64,000 nt of DNA. It comes from Saccharomycopsis malanga. Lineage: Eukaryota > Ascomycota > Saccharomycetes > Ascoideales > Saccharomycopsidaceae. Under the pieces are notes generated by a model that was not told the DNA's origin, did not search any database, and saw only the letters and a list, made by a program, of their open reading frames with translations. A program made the translations under genes and the position numbers. The stretch spans positions 744,001-808,000 of the forward strand of contig CP025324.1 of assembly GCA_004014935.1 (NCBI GenBank), given 5' to 3'. This document shows, piece after piece, positions 61,072-64,000 of this stretch (its first letter is position 1; each line of letters opens with the position of its first letter).

Positions 61072-61249
61072 TGTATGCATGAATCATGCCCGTGCTGCAT
61101 CATCAAGCATGGTTACCCTGAACAATGTTAGGCCACCGAATGCTCATGAAAATTGAAACGTTTATAGACAACTAAATAATGAAGAATAAGTATAAGGCAG
61201 GTGCTTGTCGAATAACTAACAATACAATACATATACAACAGCGTATAAG

Positions 61250-61714
61250 ATGGCTTCTGACGGGTTCGAAAAGATTGTGGAGGTCCCAGTGGACTTTGTT
61301 AAAGACGGCTCTGCTTTCGTACGGAAATGTACCAAACCATCCCAAAAAGGTATGTTAGCGTTGGCGTCAAATAGATATTGAGGGGGCCATCTGTTCAAAA
61401 TGCCTGAAAGGGTTGGAATTTTGAAGACGTCTAAGATACGGTTTCACTTTCAAACGTAGGGTGTCAGTTTTCAACTCAATTTTTACAGGTTTTGGTCGCC
61501 CTAGGTTTTTTATTTCAATGGCTGAAAGTTATATACTAACATGTGTAGAATACTTTCAAATAATCAAAGCTGTTGGCGCTGGTTTTATTGCTATGGGTGT
61601 CATTGGCTACGCTATCAAATTGGTAAGTTTTTTACTTGGAGATATTGACGATTTATCAACATATTCTACTAACACTTTTAGATCCACATTCCAATCCGTT
61701 ACTTGATTGTTTAA
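61250..61714 (+). CDS. SSS1: Sss1 (Sec61 gamma) translocon subunit, two introns
   Basis: Exons 61250-61349, 61549-61622 and 61682-61714 give 68 residues (S. cerevisiae 80). Intron 1 is 199 nt, GTATGT ... TACTAAC ... TAG; intron 2 is 59 nt, GTAAGT ... TACTAAC ... TAG. Joined pieces: exon 1 ends VRKCTKPSQK, exon 2 gives EYFQIIKAVGAGFIAMGVIG, and exon 3 IHIPIRYLIV, which closely match Sss1 (KCKKPDLKEYTKIVKAVGIG, GYAIKLIHIPIRY). A single tail-anchored helix, the clamp of the Sec61 channel in the ER membrane. The exons are so short that open-frame searches show no gene here. Confidence 0.96.
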
Positions 61715-62671
61715 ATGTGCTACTTATGTCTTTTATTCTTTGTATTGTTTAATAGCTTAAATTTTACGCTTCTGATTACTTTTATTGATTCTTACTGTTG
61801 GAAAATGCCACTAAGTTTGTAGTTTTTAGCAAGTTTTTCCGTACTCTATCGTTTCAACTTTTGAATTGCCAGTACTTTTGTCTCTTTGCTTCAGAAATTG
61901 ATGGTAAAGAAGCGTTTTATGGCTTTTGGACTGTAAATAAACCAAAACGGGGAGACATACGACATAGTATTCTATTAGGAAATGGCAATTGTAGTTTTTG
62001 TAATAAAAATAATCGGTTTTTGAGAAATTGATGGGAAGAAAATGTCAAAATTGGTAGTAACGAGGCATGATTTGACAAAGTTGTAATAAAAACTTTTTTT
62101 CTTGACAACTCAAGTACCTTGTATTATTTTTATTTTCCAACCAGCCCATCTTTTAGTATTTATTGTTTGAGCCATAGTTTTTAAACCTGAAGACACCCAA
62201 TTGAACGTAAAGTATGGCTTTACAAGCAATCTTGATAATTCAAGGGTCATTTTTCGATTTCTTTACTGTGATACACCTACATTGATATTCAACCAAAATT
62301 TCCAAATTACATCTCACTACAAGTGTTCACTACCAATATCCCAGTATTGACTTATACGGCTGAAATCTTCAAAGCTTGCCCCTGTATTTTAGGCTATATA
62401 TATGCTTCGGATATATCTCGAAACGTCGCGTAACCACGCCAAAGTCCGTGACTCGCACACGGGCAAATCAGAGGTCTCGATGGGTTCCCCAGATCAGCCA
62501 ACTTGCTCCACACCGATTGGCAGCCATTATAAATAGCAAGCATTGTGCTGGGTGTTTAATTTTTTTCTTTTCTTTTCTCAGTTGTATCTTTACACCTGGC
62601 AATTAATAAACAACACTTGTCAAATACGGACTTTCCATACATAGTAATACATAATAGCTCTACATAGTATC
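61715..62671. other. 960 bp spacer with xylose reductase promoter
   Basis: A 77-codon frame at 61798-62031 starts at TTG and is rejected. From about 62390 the DNA is richer in G+C (CGAAACGTCGCGTAACCACG, 62418-62437) and leads to a T/C-rich tract and the reductase ATG; this is likely the promoter. No regulator site can be named with confidence. Confidence 0.5.
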
Positions 62672-63646
62672 ATGGCTTCGCTTGTCACTTTAAACAACGG
62701 TTACAAGATTCCTTTGGTCGGATTGGGTGTCTGGAAGATATCTCCTGACGATGCTGCCCAAGCTGTTTACGACGCCATCAAGATTGGCTACAGACTCATT
62801 GATGGTGCGGAGGATTACGGCAATGAAAAACAAGTTGGTGAAGGTATCAAAAGAGCCATTGCTGATGGACTTGTCAAGAGAGATGAACTTGTAGTGGTTT
62901 CAAAGTTGTGGAACTCATTCCATCATCCTGCCAATGTTAGAAAAGCTTTAAACAAAACCTTGTCTGACTTGCAATTGGATTACATTGACGTTTTTTACAT
63001 CCATTTCCCAATTGCCTTCAAGTTCATTCCTTTTGAGGAAAAATACCCACCTGGTTTCTACAGCGGTGATGGCGACAACTTCCACTTTGAAAACGTTCCT
63101 ATTGCCGAAACTTGGAAGGCTTTGGAACAATTGGTTGACGAGGGCAAAATCAAGACTCTTGGTATCTCCAACTTTTCTGGTGCTTTGATTGAAGACTTGT
63201 TGAGATCCGCCAAAATCCCTCCAGCAATCTTGCAAATCGAACACCATCCTTACTTGACCCAACCAAGATTGATTCAATACGCTCAAAGCAGAAACATCTT
63301 GGTCACTGCTTACTCTTCCTTCGGTCCACAATCTTTCATTGAATTGAACCATCCTAAGGTCAAAAGTGTCGACTCCTTGCTTGTTCATGACAAAATCGCC
63401 TCCATCGCTAAAACCCACAAGAAAACAAACGCTCAAGTCTTGTTGAGATGGGCTACCCAAAGAGGCATTGCTGTCATTCCTAAATCTTCTAAAAAAGAAA
63501 GATTGGAATCTAACTTGCGTGTCGAGGACTTTGACTTGTCCAAGGATGAAATTGAACAAATCAACTCCTTAGACATTGGTTTGAGATTCAACGACCCTTG
63601 GGACTGGGCAGAAAAACCAGAGCAAAAGATTGCTACCTTTGTATAA
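62672..63646 (+). CDS. XYL1: Xylose reductase, aldo-keto reductase family
   Basis: 324 residues (yeast xylose reductases are 318-324). It reduces xylose to xylitol, first step of yeast xylose use. The catalytic tetrad is complete: Asp44, Tyr49 (DGAEDYGNE), Lys78 ([10 protein letters not shown]) and His111 ([10 protein letters not shown]). The xylose-reductase signatures [38 protein letters not shown] and LRFNDPWDW are present. In the cofactor loop IPKSSKKER, Lys271 and Arg277 that hold the 2'-phosphate of NADPH remain, but Ser273 stands where Asn (IPKSN) is usual. The C-terminus ends [10 protein letters not shown], longer than the common IPIFV end. Strong codon bias suggests high expression. 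It could also serve as a general aldose reductase. Confidence 0.92.
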   Translation: MASLVTLNNGYKIPLVGLGVWKISPDDAAQAVYDAIKIGYRLIDGAEDYGNEKQVGEGIKRAIADGLVKRDELVVVSKLWNSFHHPANVRKALNKTLSDLQLDYIDVFYIHFPIAFKFIPFEEKYPPGFYSGDGDNFHFENVPIAETWKALEQLVDEGKIKTLGISNFSGALIEDLLRSAKIPPAILQIEHHPYLTQPRLIQYAQSRNILVTAYSSFGPQSFIELNHPKVKSVDSLLVHDKIASIAKTHKKTNAQVLLRWATQRGIAVIPKSSKKERLESNLRVEDFDLSKDEIEQINSLDIGLRFNDPWDWAEKPEQKIATFV

Positions 63647-64000
63647 ATGATTGTATATGAACGGCTCTTATATAATCAGTAGCATATTGATTGTCCTCTT
63701 TATATGATCTTGTCTATTTTTGAATTTGCTGATAGAGTTTTATATATTGTTAACATGACTCTTTTTCTCTGATACTTATGTAGAGGTTATCGAACAACCA
63801 TAGACATTTCTTCTTATCGAATTCTAGCAATGAGTTGTGCAAATCGATTCCAACTCTCTCTTACACATGAATGTAGATCTAAACGGTATTGTGCTCAAAG
63901 AATGACGCTCTGATTAATATTTATTTTAAGCAGTAACCTGCCAAAATGCCTAAACATTACAATTCAAATCCTATTGAGTAAAGCTTTAAATTCGAATACT
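63647..64000. other. Right-edge spacer
   Basis: 3' flank of XYL1, AT-rich, no gene seen before the window ends. Confidence 0.5.

Overview
This is nuclear DNA of a budding yeast. The genes are compact, mostly intron-poor and set in AT-rich spacers, and the introns carry yeast GTATGT and TACTAAC signals. The CTG codon is probably read as serine: in DFR1 the CTG at 34858-34860 sits where Candida DHFR has the second Ser of a conserved LSRS stretch. I therefore place it in the CTG-Ser clade (Candida/Debaryomyces relatives). A xylose reductase at the right edge fits a xylose-using member. I cannot name the species.

Layout. 1-8678: BMS1 (cut by the window edge) and a URA2 gene that has cleanly lost the vestigial dihydroorotase-like domain. 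8679-12701: a 4 kb gene-free stretch with repeat copies. 12702-22866: a Mep-type ammonium transporter, a four-exon coiled-coil protein, TRM10 and an RSN1/CSC1-like channel. 24204-33236: a secreted ureohydrolase, an RCR-like membrane protein, a PRKRIP1-like splicing protein and INO80. 33980-43511: POC4, DFR1, DAL3, a catalytically dead Dicer-like protein, COX18, SPT4 and an MTP18-like protein. 44272-52900: a very long PPS1-like phosphatase, a kinase-only 6-phosphofructo-2-kinase and FUR1. 52901-55921: a 3 kb gene-free stretch with the second large repeat copy. 55922-63646: LSM7, ALF1, a ZIP zinc transporter, SGT2, a long AAT repeat, SSS1 and xylose reductase.

The genes form no single operon-like system; this is ordinary yeast gene order with several divergent pairs (POC4/DFR1, COX18/SPT4, LSM7/ALF1, ZIP/SGT2). 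Recurrent themes are pyrimidine and folate metabolism (URA2, FUR1, DFR1), nitrogen use (ammonium transporter, DAL3, ureohydrolase), RNA and ribosome work (BMS1, TRM10, LSM7, Dicer-like, PRKRIP1-like) and mitochondria (COX18, MTP18-like).

Most unusual: (1) URA2 without its DHO-like domain; (2) a Dicer/RNase III protein with all four catalytic positions changed; (3) a dispersed non-coding repeat whose short copies end in an ATT tail and are bounded by 13-14 bp direct repeats, as retroposed elements are, plus a long diverged inverted pair with pol III-like A and B boxes; (4) nine introns that all place the branch point only 8-12 nt before the 3' splice site.
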